This document shows, one piece after another, positions 1 through 7,220 of a stretch of DNA of 17,317 nt (the stretch's first letter is position 1; each line of letters starts with the position of its first letter). A program made the position numbers and the translations under genes. The notes beneath the pieces are model-generated. The model was not told where the DNA came from, did not search any database, and was given only the letters and a program-made list of their open reading frames with translations. Source of the stretch: CAJBLF01 sp964418415 (GTDB taxonomy: Bacteria > Patescibacteriota > Gracilibacteria > Absconditabacterales > Absconditicoccaceae); assembly GCA_964418415.1 (NCBI GenBank), contig CAYQLB010000021.1, positions 1 to 17,317 on the forward strand. Reading direction: 5' to 3'.

Positions 1-200
1 GGTGTTAAACTTAATTTATAACAATTTGTTGCACTTTGGACTGGAAATCAGGGAATGATTGGCTAACATATGATTGATAAATTTTTTGAATGTAGTCATG
101 TTTGTGATCAAATAAAATAAATACATATATATTTTATATAGAATTCAAAAAAAAGCAAATTTTTGATTAAAAATTACTATATAAAAAAATACTCTGAAAT
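1..200. other. left edge, no confident gene
   Basis: This stretch is very AT-rich and I see no convincing gene. On the plus strand, frame 2 stays open from base 2 to a TAA at 113-115 if UGA is read as Gly (37 codons). That could be the tail of a gene entering from the left, but the peptide is not recognisable. From 116 to 200 all that is visible is A/T-rich leader sequence. Confidence 0.4.
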
Positions 201-229
201 TTGACAAAAGATGATGCTATCAGTATAAT
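201..229 (+). promoter_or_regulatory. perfect sigma70-type promoter
   Basis: TTGACA at 201-206 and TATAAT at 224-229 are separated by exactly 17 bases, an exact match to the bacterial housekeeping consensus in sequence and spacing. Transcription would start near 236, giving a leader of about 28 bases before the ATG at 264. The TTG at 201 is also a possible start codon for a longer reading of the next gene, so the two interpretations compete. I favour the promoter. Confidence 0.65.
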
Positions 230-263
230 TATCTATGTAATTTATATCTTTATTTCATTGCTC

Positions 264-479
264 ATGTTCGATACCAAAAAAGCTATAAAAGAATTTACCT
301 CATTAGCTCATTCAAAGAAATTGAAGAAAGTGAAGGATATTCTGAAAATTCTTGCAAAAAAATCATCATTTTTTACTGATCTAAAGAATCATTTTGATGG
401 TCAAAAAGATATTCAAGAAAATGCCTTGGATGCTATGTATACCATGGTGATGAATTTGGTATATCAACAGAATAAGTAA
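264..479 (+). CDS. small basic protein of unknown function
   Basis: Seventy-one residues from the ATG at 264 to TAA. The sequence is lysine-rich and mostly helical in character (KKLKKVKDILKILAKK near the middle), and I recognise no family. The reading frame stays open upstream to the TTG at 201. That start would add 21 residues including a hydrophobic stretch (AISIIIYVIYIFISLLMF) resembling a membrane anchor. I chose 264 because the upstream part coincides base for base with a consensus promoter. If TTG 201 is used, the product would be a 92-residue membrane-anchored protein. The gene ends 21 bases before the next ATG, so it is probably co-transcribed with the large repeat protein that follows. 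Confidence 0.5.
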   Translation: MFDTKKAIKEFTSLAHSKKLKKVKDILKILAKKSSFFTDLKNHFDGQKDIQENALDAMYTMVMNLVYQQNK

Positions 480-500
480 TTTATATTTTTTTATAAAAAA

Positions 501-2330
501 ATGACTGCACCAGAATTAAAAGAAATAGAGATTGGAAATACACTTGAAGATCAAGAGTTATCTCTTATAAAAGATTTAGAGGTAAAAGCATTTGATGTTG
601 ATGCTAATGTTGAGGATATAAAAGAATTTAAAGAAAACCTTAAAACAACAAAAATAAATGTTATAACATCAGCTTCTGGTGAAACAGAAACAAAAGAAGA
701 AAAGACATTATGAGAAATTGCAGAACAATTTGATCAATATGTAGAAAAGGGAGAATGATGGAAGTTAAAAATTAAGGAAGGAAGTACAAATACTCCTGCA
801 TGGATTACATATATCATAGATAATCCAAAAAATAATGATCTTGCATACTTAGTTCAAAAATTAGCCTGATTGATATTATATAAAACTGCTAAAGCATATA
901 CAGAAGAAGAAATAGATGCTGTAGATGTTTCTATAGATAAAACTTTTGGTAATCAGACAAGAAGAGCTTTAGCTGGATTGAAAGCGTGGATAGAAAATGA
1001 ATGAGATTATAAAAGTGTTGCTGAATGAACAACCTATACCGGAAAATATCTCGATAAATCTTTTGTGGAATGAGTAGTGAGTACACAGACTACAGATCAA
1101 GAAAAAAATACTGCTTTAATAAAATATAATCTTCAGTATAAAGACGGGGAAATACAACCAAAGGATGGATATGAATTTATCGATCCATATAGTAATAATA
1201 TTGCAGTAAAAGTAGCAGGAAATCTTGTGCCAGAAAACGTACAACCAGCAGTTAATGTGTGATTGGCAGTAAATTCATGAAAATTAGATGCTTTCAATAA
1301 TACAATAATGACTATGACGAATATTAATCAGTTGCCAATCTGAGCTGATGGTCTTTATACTTGGCCAGCTGAAAAAAAGCTATCGTACAAGATAACATTT
1401 AATGGTGTAGATTATGATTTTTATAATAATGGAAGAGTATGGTATGATTGAAAAGGGTATAGTTCTAAGAGTGTTATTGATACAATTTTCAAAAAAGAAC
1501 TCATTTCAACTACCAAAACAATTGGAATAAAAAAACAAGAAGTTATTAATGATGCAGAGGTTCGGACAATAAGTAGTGTTAATGAATTATTACCGTTAAT
1601 TGATAAAAATGGTGAATATAGATGGACAGAAAATAAAGTCTATGAGTGTGTGATTAGTTGAAAGACATTTAGATTCTATAATAATAATAGAGTTGTTTGT
1701 GATGATCAAAATACACCAAATCAGGATTCTAATACATTTATTACAAATCTCCATCAAAGTACAGAAAAAAGTAATAATACAAAAGAAACGTTGATAACAG
1801 ACATAAAAGATGTTCCAGTGAAAATCGATGCAGAGAAAAAATATACAAAAAGAAATTATAACTCACGTTGAGATATAATGTTTTATAGCGACGGACATTT
1901 TGTAAATGGATATGATAATTTACAAAAAGAAGTTAGAGGTAATCGATATAAAATGGCTGATGGTTCTACGATTATGAAATATGATAACTGAATAGTAGAA
2001 TGTAGCAAAGAAGTGATAGATAAAGATAAAAAAATTAATTATGAAGTGTTGCAAAATATTTTGACTATAATAGCATCATGAGGAGAAGAATATGGGATAA
2101 ATACATCTGGAGTATTGATGAAATGAAAACAATCACCTCAAGATAAATTTTATCCAGCATGATATTATGTAAAAAAATGAAATTTATACAAAAGTATAAA
2201 AAATTCATGACTAACATATGCTTATCAATATATTTATGATAAAAAGACAGATGATTTTATAGAAATAGGTGAATATGTAACATCTTGATATTCATGATCA
2301 TATCAAATAAAAGAACAATATAAAGTATAG
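501..2330 (+). CDS. 609-residue repeat protein with peptidoglycan-binding-like segment
   Basis: This is one continuous frame of 609 residues ending in TAG, readable only if UGA is Gly; I count about 20 in-frame TGA codons. Residues about 105-162 resemble a peptidoglycan-binding type 1 domain: an acidic stretch, then the motif FGNQTRRALAGLKAWI starting at F149. Two clear internal repeats lie at residues 275-316 and 360-401. They share the pattern (I/V)N-x-L-P, G-x-Y-x-W, K-x-Y, then FYNN-x-RV-x-x-D. A weaker third copy may lie around residues 445-480. I see no signal peptide or membrane segment, so a surface role would need another export route or partner. Composition is rich in Lys, Asn and Tyr. 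The exact function is unknown. It sits 21 bases after the small basic gene and is closed by a terminator at 2363. Confidence 0.75.
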
Positions 2331-2362
2331 AAGATATTCTCTTTTACCCAAATCCCTATATT

Positions 2363-2393
2363 ACCACTATCGTATATATGATAGTGGTTTTTT
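2363..2393 (+). terminator. rho-independent terminator after the repeat protein
   Basis: ACCACTATC (2363-2371) pairs perfectly with GATAGTGGT (2380-2388) around an 8-base loop. The stem runs into six T residues from 2388. It lies 32 bases past the TAG of the 609-residue gene. Confidence 0.85.
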
Positions 2394-2508
2394 GTTTACT
2401 ATGATATGTATACCATAGTCCATACCAAGATAAATCTTTTACTTAAAAACCCCTACTTAAGACTATTTTTAGAGGTATTATTATATTGCATTCCCATACT
2501 CAATATAT

Positions 2509-2537
2509 ATACTAAATATAGAATATTTAGTATTTTT
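2509..2537 (+). promoter_or_regulatory. 10-bp inverted repeat before the AbiE-like pair (operator or attenuator)
   Basis: ATACTAAATA (2509-2518) and TATTTAGTAT (2524-2533) form a perfect 10-bp inverted repeat with a 5-base centre, followed by a T run, nine bases before the ATG at 2546. Toxin-antitoxin-type operons commonly bind their own regulator at such palindromes. The T tract also allows a weak terminator or attenuator. A possible promoter (TTAAGA 2457-2462, TATTAT 2479-2484, 16-base spacer) precedes it. Confidence 0.5.
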
Positions 2538-2545
2538 TATGATAC

Positions 2546-2842
2546 ATGAATACCGTATTATTTCGGGACAAAGAAGGGAAGATAGACAAAATTCGTGACA
2601 AAGAATACGTAATAGAAAGGGTGCTAAGATTCGGTAGTCAGAAAGATTTTGATATATTAAAAGAATGGTATTCTGACAAAGTAATCATCCAAATAGCTAG
2701 ACAAAAATACTGTAATCTCGATGATCTTACCAGAAACTATCTGAATACCATGTATGATCTTCATTTACCACTTACCAAATCGAGGAATGAACTTACATCT
2801 CGCTACAGTCTTAGATTTAAAAAGAAGGTCTTTACTGGATAA
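2546..2842 (+). CDS. DUF6922-like protein, partner of the AbiEii-type gene
   Basis: Ninety-eight residues from ATG to TAA. The core (residues about 18-70: YVIERVLRFGSQKDFDILKEW, then a helix with IIQIARQ, then LTRNYLNTMYDL) matches the general pattern of the short DUF6922-type proteins found just upstream of AbiEii-like nucleotidyltransferases. In those pairs the short protein is presumed to be the regulator or antitoxin-side partner; this is by context, not proven. Its last 56 bases overlap the start of the next gene in another frame, consistent with translational coupling. A palindrome directly upstream (2509-2533) is a plausible binding site. The family name is from memory of the pattern and not a search. 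Confidence 0.6.
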   Translation: MNTVLFRDKEGKIDKIRDKEYVIERVLRFGSQKDFDILKEWYSDKVIIQIARQKYCNLDDLTRNYLNTMYDLHLPLTKSRNELTSRYSLRFKKKVFTG

Positions 2843-3401
2843 ATTATCTCGGACCAAAAAGTATGGACGATATCTCGCATGAGGAACAGCGCTCGCTCTT
2901 CAATATAATCACAGAAAAAGTGTGGATTTTGATTTTTTCAAAGAGGGGAGTATTGATATCAATGGACTCAAAAAGATTTTGGACAAAGAATTTGGAAAAT
3001 ATGATATCATTTATGAGGTTCCCAATACGTTGTATATCACAGTAAATAAGGTCAAAATAAGCTTTATCGCAGTAGAACAGTTGAAATTAATAAAAGAACT
3101 TTATGAGACTCCGTATTTTTTTCTTGCACATGAATACGATATTGGCGTGATGAAATTAGCGACTATTATCCAAAGAGCAGAGTTCAAAGATTATGTGGAC
3201 CTCTATTATATCCTGCAAAAATATACTTTGGATCAATTGCTGTCAGGTGTATACCAAAAATACCATCATACTATCAATGACCTCTTAATCAAAAAAACAC
3301 TGCTCTATTTGGAAGATATCAAGGAAAATGTGGATTTTTTAGGTAAACCCCTAAGTAAAAAAACCATCAAAATGTTTATGAAAAAACTCTTCAAATCATA
3401 A
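2787..3401 (+). CDS. AbiEii-type nucleotidyltransferase (toxin-like)
   Basis: This gene is 204 residues long and only visible with UGA = Gly. The hallmark motif YLAGGTALALQYNHRKSVDFDFF spans residues about 28-51. The first Gly of LAGG (residue 32, bases 2880-2882) is a TGA. D47 and D49 are the expected metal-binding Asp pair of the nucleotidyltransferase fold. The middle and C-terminal parts contain the usual KLATIIQRAEFKDYVDLYYIL segment of the family. AbiEii-type proteins act as nucleotide-transferring toxins in AbiE systems; many chromosomal relatives are uncharacterised. I chose ATG 2787 as the only ATG upstream of the conserved motif in this frame. It overlaps the preceding gene by 56 bases. 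Reading from 2922 would lose the active site. Confidence 0.8.
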
Positions 3402-3426
3402 GTTTTATTGTTTAGTTGTTTTTTAT

Positions 3427-3963
3427 ATGAATTTAGAAAAACTTTTCGGCAGTAAAACGAAAGTAGATATCCTCAAATACCTCTTATTCAAGAGACAAGG
3501 TATTTCTATGAGAGCGCTCGAAAGCGAAATTGAGCGGACTTTTCCTGCAATTAAAAAACAAGTTGATTCCCTTGATGCATCAAATGTTATCAATGTGAAC
3601 AAGGACGGTGCAGGATTCGCTATATCGATCAAACCAGAATTTCATGATATCCTAAAAAATGTCTTCTATTTTTGATTACAAAACGACCTCAAAACGCTAT
3701 TTACGACCTACGAGGTTATGATTGATCAATATTATTTTGGTAAAAAATTCAATGTCGATCTAGAAATGGATCTCGTTGTTATCTATAAAAATTGTGAAAA
3801 GCCTCAGATAGATATGATCAAGCAAAATATAGATGAGATATTCAGAAAATATTTTATAGAATCTGCGTCTGTAGTATTTATGGGTCTCGAAGAGCGACAA
3901 AAACGTGATAGATTAGCAGATAGATTTGTCATACTTATCAAAAAAAGTCTTACTAAAAAGTAA
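3427..3963 (+). CDS. winged-helix regulator with C-terminal nucleotidyltransferase-like domain
   Basis: This is a 178-residue protein with one in-frame TGA (residue 83). Residues 1-75 look like a winged helix-turn-helix: KLFGSKTKVDILKYLLF, then RALESEIERTFPAIKKQVDSL as the helix-turn-helix, then a wing of hydrophobic strands. The start LFGS-K-x-VDILKYLL is typical of small regulators often fused to or paired with minimal nucleotidyltransferases. The C-terminal part (about 100-178) has MDLVVIY followed by a long helix and VVFMGLEE. It could be a degenerate nucleotidyltransferase fold, but no GS-x-x-x-D catalytic signature is visible. It starts 25 bases after the AbiEii-type gene and ends 28 bases before the MEMO-like gene, so it is probably in the same operon. 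Confidence 0.6.
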
Positions 3964-3991
3964 TTTATCATTTCTTATATATCATTAACAT

Positions 3992-4705
3992 ATGATAGCG
4001 CCAGAAATACTAGCTGAACAAGTAATGGGATATGTGATCGGAGCAGTAGAACTTATTCCAACACTCAAGCCGCCGTTAAAGCCTTATGATATAGCGATCC
4101 TTCCGCAAGGACCGCATTTTTATACATGATTGCTTCGAGCAGCAGGGTATCTCTTATTAGATGATAAGAAAAAAAAAGTGGTTTTTATCTCACAACAGGA
4201 GGAATATCCCGATCGTGTAATAATAGAATATTCAAAGTACGAATCATTGGGAAAACAACGAACAACGGACAATAGGCAGATCAAAAAGATTGCCAATATA
4301 TTATGAGCAGATATCGCCACAAAAGGTGAAATATCCCAATATGTTACTAATCAATTGCCGTTTTTAGCAGTGATAAGTGATAGAGAAAGAATCCTCCATA
4401 TAGGTATAGGAAAAAATATTTCACAAACCAAAATGAAAGAAATTATATCCCTGATTACTCATCATCATAAGGAGTGGGTGAGTATTTTGCTTACCAATAT
4501 AGAATTACCTCCGAATACGAAAAAAAACAATGAACAAGATCAAATCACCAAAGCTATGGCTACATCTGAAAATAGATTAGTAGGGATTTTTCATAAAACA
4601 TTAGATTCCCTAAAAAAGAAGCCAGAAGTGATTGCTTACGTCAATCCGGGTGATTTTGAAGAAAAATCATCGCTTATGACCAGATATGTGTGCGTGGTAG
4701 GATAA
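3992..4705 (+). CDS. degenerate MEMO1-family-like protein
   Basis: A 237-residue protein with TGA codons at several Gly positions (for example residue 46). The layout matches the MEMO1/AmmeMemoRadiSam B family. DIAILPQGPHFYTG (to residue 46) lies where the family has PHAGYxYSG, followed by a helix and VVFISQQ where the family has a LGPSHH-type motif. SILLTNIELPP lies where the family has SSDLSH. The C-terminal VIAYVNPGDF and TRYVCVVG match the family YxxSGD and VVGYAS ends. The metal-binding His residues are apparently replaced by Gln, Glu or Leu. If it is a MEMO relative, it has lost the canonical metal site and may be a binding or scaffold protein. The match is by pattern only. Confidence 0.5.
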
Positions 4706-4874
4706 AAAATAATGAACAATTAAGAATTAAAAACGACTTGTCCTTGAAGGAAGTAAAATGAAGGAAGTTTGTGCTTATAGACTATTGTATATAATAATAA
4801 TTAATTTAAAAAATATATCATACATTATTCATTTTTCACTATTCATTATTCATTAAATTTGTTGTTATTTCTAC
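4706..4874. repeat. A/T-rich spacer with degenerate repeats before secE
   Basis: I see no gene here. The left side (4709-4730) reads like ATAATGAACAATTAAGAATTA. The right side (about 4822-4856) is built of repeated ATTATTCATT-like units and is partly its inverse complement. A small CCTTGAAGG self-complementary motif and two GAAGGAAGT copies lie at about 4742-4770. The arms could form an imperfect long hairpin, but there is no clean terminator. Confidence 0.4.
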
Positions 4875-4902
4875 TTGAAAAACCATTGGACTTTAGTAGT
4901 AT
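4875..4902 (+). promoter_or_regulatory. candidate promoter of the secE-nusG-rplK-rplA operon
   Basis: TTGAAA (4875-4880) and TAGTAT (4897-4902) are separated by 16 bases, about 43 bases upstream of the secE ATG. The run GGGGGG at 4904-4909 lies at the expected start of transcription. It is the only good candidate in the spacer. Confidence 0.4.
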
Positions 4903-4944
4903 AGGGGGGCCAAACTTTTTTTTTATTGGTAAAAAAAACAAACG

Positions 4945-5127
4945 ATGATGAAATTTATCTATGATAGTCTAGAAACTATCAAGAAGTTAAAACATCCCAC
5001 AAAAAAGGATTTTATTAATCTCACGATTGCTATTTTTGTTGCAATTATTATTGCGGGGATTTATTTTATCGCAGCTGATACTGTATTTTCTGGCCTTTCA
5101 AAACGATTCTATAGCGTTATGAAATAA
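4945..5127 (+). CDS. secE: preprotein translocase subunit SecE
   Basis: Sixty residues, the usual size of the short bacterial SecE. It has an amphipathic N-terminal helix (about 3-18: FIYDSLETIKKLKHPTKK, with the conserved L-K-x-x-x-x-P-T-K pattern), then one membrane segment at about 23-46 (INLTIAIFVAIIIAGIYFIA), then a short tail. It forms the SecYEG protein-export channel in the inner membrane. The position directly before nusG and the L11/L1 genes is the classical bacterial order and confirms the call. The first of two adjacent ATG codons was taken; 4948 is equally possible. Confidence 0.93.
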   Translation: MMKFIYDSLETIKKLKHPTKKDFINLTIAIFVAIIIAGIYFIAADTVFSGLSKRFYSVMK

Positions 5128-5134
5128 GAGATAA

Positions 5135-5175
5135 CGTTTAGTCGTTCAGTCGTTTTATCGTTTAAATCGTTATCG
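5135..5175. repeat. degenerate 8-bp tandem repeat between secE and nusG
   Basis: Successive units read CGTTTAGT, CGTTCAGT, CGTTTTAT, CGTTTAAAT, CGTTAT, then CG. This is roughly five copies of an 8-base CGTTTAxT unit filling almost the whole secE-nusG spacer. No gene, terminator or promoter is visible there. Confidence 0.7.
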
Positions 5176-5178
5176 ATT

Positions 5179-5763
5179 ATGCAAAAAGCGGAAACCAATA
5201 CCTGAGAGATCAAAAGACAGATCGAAGATAATCATTTTAGATGGTATGTACTCAGTGTAGTCTCTGGACAAGAGGATCTTGTGATAGAAAATCTCAAAGA
5301 AAGAATGAAAAAACAAGAACTGGAATCCACAGTAGAGGATTATATGTCTCCTATGATCAATGAATCATCGCTTAAAAAATGAGAGAAAATCATCAAACAG
5401 AAAAAATTATATCCAGGATATGTGTTCGTCAAATCACAGATGAACGATAAGATCCGATATGTTATCAGAAATACTCCCGGCGTAAGATTGATTGTGGGAG
5501 CAGAAACACGTCCTATTCCTTTGACGGATGATGAATATGATAAAATCATAGATCAGATCAAAAAATCTCAAGAGAGATCAGAACTCAAGATACCATTCAA
5601 AGAGGGCGATGTTGTATTACTCAAGACAGGTGATTTCAAATGAATGAAAGGAAGTGTGAGAAATATCGATGCAGAAAAATGAACAGCGATTGTAAATATA
5701 GAAATGTTATGAAGACTTACTCCGGTCGTTATCGACTTGGATAAGGTAGAGCTCATGAGCTAA
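5179..5763 (+). CDS. nusG: transcription termination/antitermination factor NusG
   Basis: A 194-residue NusG, close to the usual 170-190. The NGN domain starts at about residue 20 (RWYVLSVVSGQED) and includes KLYPGYVFVK and NTPGVRLIVG. The KOW domain starts at F140 (FKEGDVVLLKTGDFKG). The Gly of GDFKG (residue 155, bases 5641-5643) is a TGA, as are several other Gly codons. NusG binds RNA polymerase and modulates pausing, Rho termination and coupling to ribosomes. It follows secE by 51 bases, a spacer made of tandem repeats. Read with the standard code, the gene would be cut into several pieces. Confidence 0.95.
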
Positions 5764-5788
5764 TCTTACATATATGACTACAGGACAT

Positions 5789-5880
5789 AAAATGCACGAT
5801 GTGAGATGTACGATGCATGATGCATGACAAAGTAAATTTACTTTTATTGTGCCTCAAGCTTCAAGCATTAAGCTTCAAGC
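5789..5880. repeat. tandem GATGxA-type and AAGCTTCAAGC repeats between nusG and the next gene
   Basis: At 5789-5826 the units ACGATGTGAGATGT, ACGATGCATGATGCATGAC form a degenerate GATG-rich tandem array. A perfect 12-bp palindrome AGTAAATTTACT lies at 5831-5842. AAGCTTCAAGC then occurs twice (5856-5866 and 5870-5880). I see no gene here. Confidence 0.6.
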
Positions 5881-5931
5881 TAAAGTATGTCGCTTCTCTG
5901 TGGACATAGCTTTTATTTGCTGAGCTATAGG

Positions 5932-6591
5932 ATGCATACCAAAGACCAAAAAATTCTGAAATTCTCCATGCTGTTGCTCTTTTTGGCACTTATGATCGTA
6001 TATATCGTATGGTATCAAGTAAAAGGTATACAATTACAAAATGCAATACAAGATCAAGACTCATGATCAGGCATACAGATTATTAGTATGAGCTGAAACG
6101 AAGAAATAGTAAATAATAATGAGAGTGAATATGTCACCTGATCTTTGATAACGGGCATCATATGAATGACTATGTCCGGAACAAAAACAACAACAGGAAC
6201 AATGACCAAGAATACAGCGATCACGATGCTCTCTGGTACAAGTATCTATTATGGGAAAATAGCGATCATAGAACAATTAGGCATAAAATACCAATATGCT
6301 TTGACAGATACATCAGGTACATGGTTCATCTATCTAGGTACACCAAGTTATGACTTTACAAGTATAACAAGAGCACTCAAAGGGACTATCTATACGATGG
6401 CTACAGAACAGGAGTTAATAGACAATAAGCTCTTCGGTAATAAAATTGTATTCATCAATCTTCCGGAATATAAGGATAAACAGGTAATTATGTTGGTATA
6501 TCTCAATGATGGTATCCGGCTTATTCAAATGGAATATAGTTTATACCACAAATCTAAATGATATCTAAAATCTTTATTTATTGATCAATAA
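5932..6591 (+). CDS. membrane-anchored protein with Thr/Ser-rich linker, unknown function
   Basis: This product is 219 residues long. It has a short basic N-terminus and one membrane segment at about 9-27 (ILKFSMLLLFLALMIVYIV). A Ser/Thr/Gly-rich low-complexity linker follows at about 60-100 (GMTMSGTKTTTGTMTK and similar). Then comes a compact domain of about 115 residues, with YGKIAIIEQLGIKYQYALTD, GTWFIYLGTPSYDF and IVFINLP. The topology is that of a protein anchored in the membrane with an outward-facing domain on a flexible stalk. I recognise no family. It sits between nusG and rplK with only 4 bases to rplK, so it is in the ribosomal operon. ATG 5887 is an in-frame alternative start that would add 15 residues before the anchor. 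The last 10 residues follow a TGA at 6559. Confidence 0.75.
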
Positions 6592-6595
6592 TACA

Positions 6596-7039
6596 ATGGC
6601 AGGAAAAATTACTAACATTCTCAATCTCGAGATACCAGCTGGAAAAGCTCAACCAGCACCTCCTTTGGGGCCTATGCTTTGAGCAAATGGAGTCAATATC
6701 GGACAGTTTATCAAAGAATTTAATGATAAGACTATGGAGCTTATGAAACAATTCGGATGATCCGACGTAAAAGTAAAGTGTGAATTAACTATTTATGCAG
6801 ACAGATCATTTGATCTCAAAATAGGAAGTCCTGTTACTTCAAACTTGATTCTTCGAAAATTGAAACAAGCTAAAGGTTCAGGAGAACCAAATAAGACCAA
6901 AATAGGAAAATTGACGAAAAAAGATCTTGAAGAAATAGCAGAGCTCAAAAAAGGTGATATGAATTCTGATAATCTTGAGTCAATGATGAAATCTATCGCA
7001 GGAACAGCTAAAAATATGGGTATCGATGTAGAAAAATAA
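6596..7039 (+). CDS. rplK: 50S ribosomal protein L11
   Basis: L11 of 147 residues (the family is about 140-147). The N-terminal domain shows IPAGKAQPAPPLGPML-G-ANGVNIGQFIKEFND, in which the Gly at residue 29 (6680-6682) is TGA. A second TGA is residue 55. The C-terminal RNA-binding domain shows LKIGSPVTSNLILRKLKQAKGSGEPNKTKIGKLTKKDLEEIA and ends SIAGTAKNMGIDVE, as expected for the family. L11 binds the GTPase-associated region of 23S rRNA. It begins 4 bases after the preceding gene and is followed by the spacer holding the L1 site and rplA. Confidence 0.97.
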
Positions 7040-7145
7040 TGATAAATGATGAATTTTAAATGATAAATGTTTGTATTGGTAAATATAAACTATAGTAGAT
7101 TATAATAGTTTATTATGAACAATTCATGAATCTATCATTTATCAT
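7039..7145. repeat. long inverted repeat between rplK and rplA
   Basis: ATGATAAATGAT at 7039-7050 is the exact inverse complement of ATCATTTATCAT at 7134-7145. Further partial copies (AAATGATAAATG at about 7058-7069; ATCATCTATCATCTAAA at about 7141-7157) extend both arms. An inner AAACTAT/ATAGTTT inverted repeat lies in the loop. The left arm begins on the last base of the rplK stop codon. It is not followed by a T tract, so it is not a typical terminator. Confidence 0.6.
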
Positions 7146-7167
7146 CTATCATCTAAATTTATATTAT

Positions 7168-7196
7168 GTGGGAGCTCTTGTGAGCGCTACTACCAC
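7168..7196 (+). promoter_or_regulatory. putative L1-binding mRNA element upstream of rplA
   Basis: The transcript carries GUGGGAGCUC, a short loop, then GAGCGCUACUACCAC, 24 bases before the rplA ATG. GUGG pairs with CCAC at the base and AGC with GCU above, leaving an asymmetric internal loop. The same GUGGGAG and UACCAC strands flank the L1 stalk of bacterial 23S rRNA, and known L1 repressor sites on mRNA imitate that stalk. This suggests autogenous translational control of rplA by L1. Inferred from sequence resemblance. Confidence 0.55.
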
Positions 7197-7220
7197 TTTT
7201 AGATTATTTATTATAAGAAA

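Noticed and set aside
711..2330. Reading the 501 gene as a short gene followed by pseudogene remnants
   Set aside because: All interruptions are TGA in one frame; with UGA = Gly the frame is intact to TAG, as in the ribosomal protein genes.
2863..3045. Plus-strand ORF of 60 residues starting at 2863
   Set aside because: It is out of frame with the AbiEii-type gene, whose conserved motif covers the same bases.
4709..4856. CRISPR-like or MITE-like element from repeated ATTATTCATT units
   Set aside because: Units are short, degenerate and without spacers of regular length, and no target-site duplication is visible.
4860..4930. Possible tRNA before secE (tRNA-Trp is common there)
   Set aside because: No acceptor pairing, no T-loop GTTCGA-like motif and no cloverleaf could be made.
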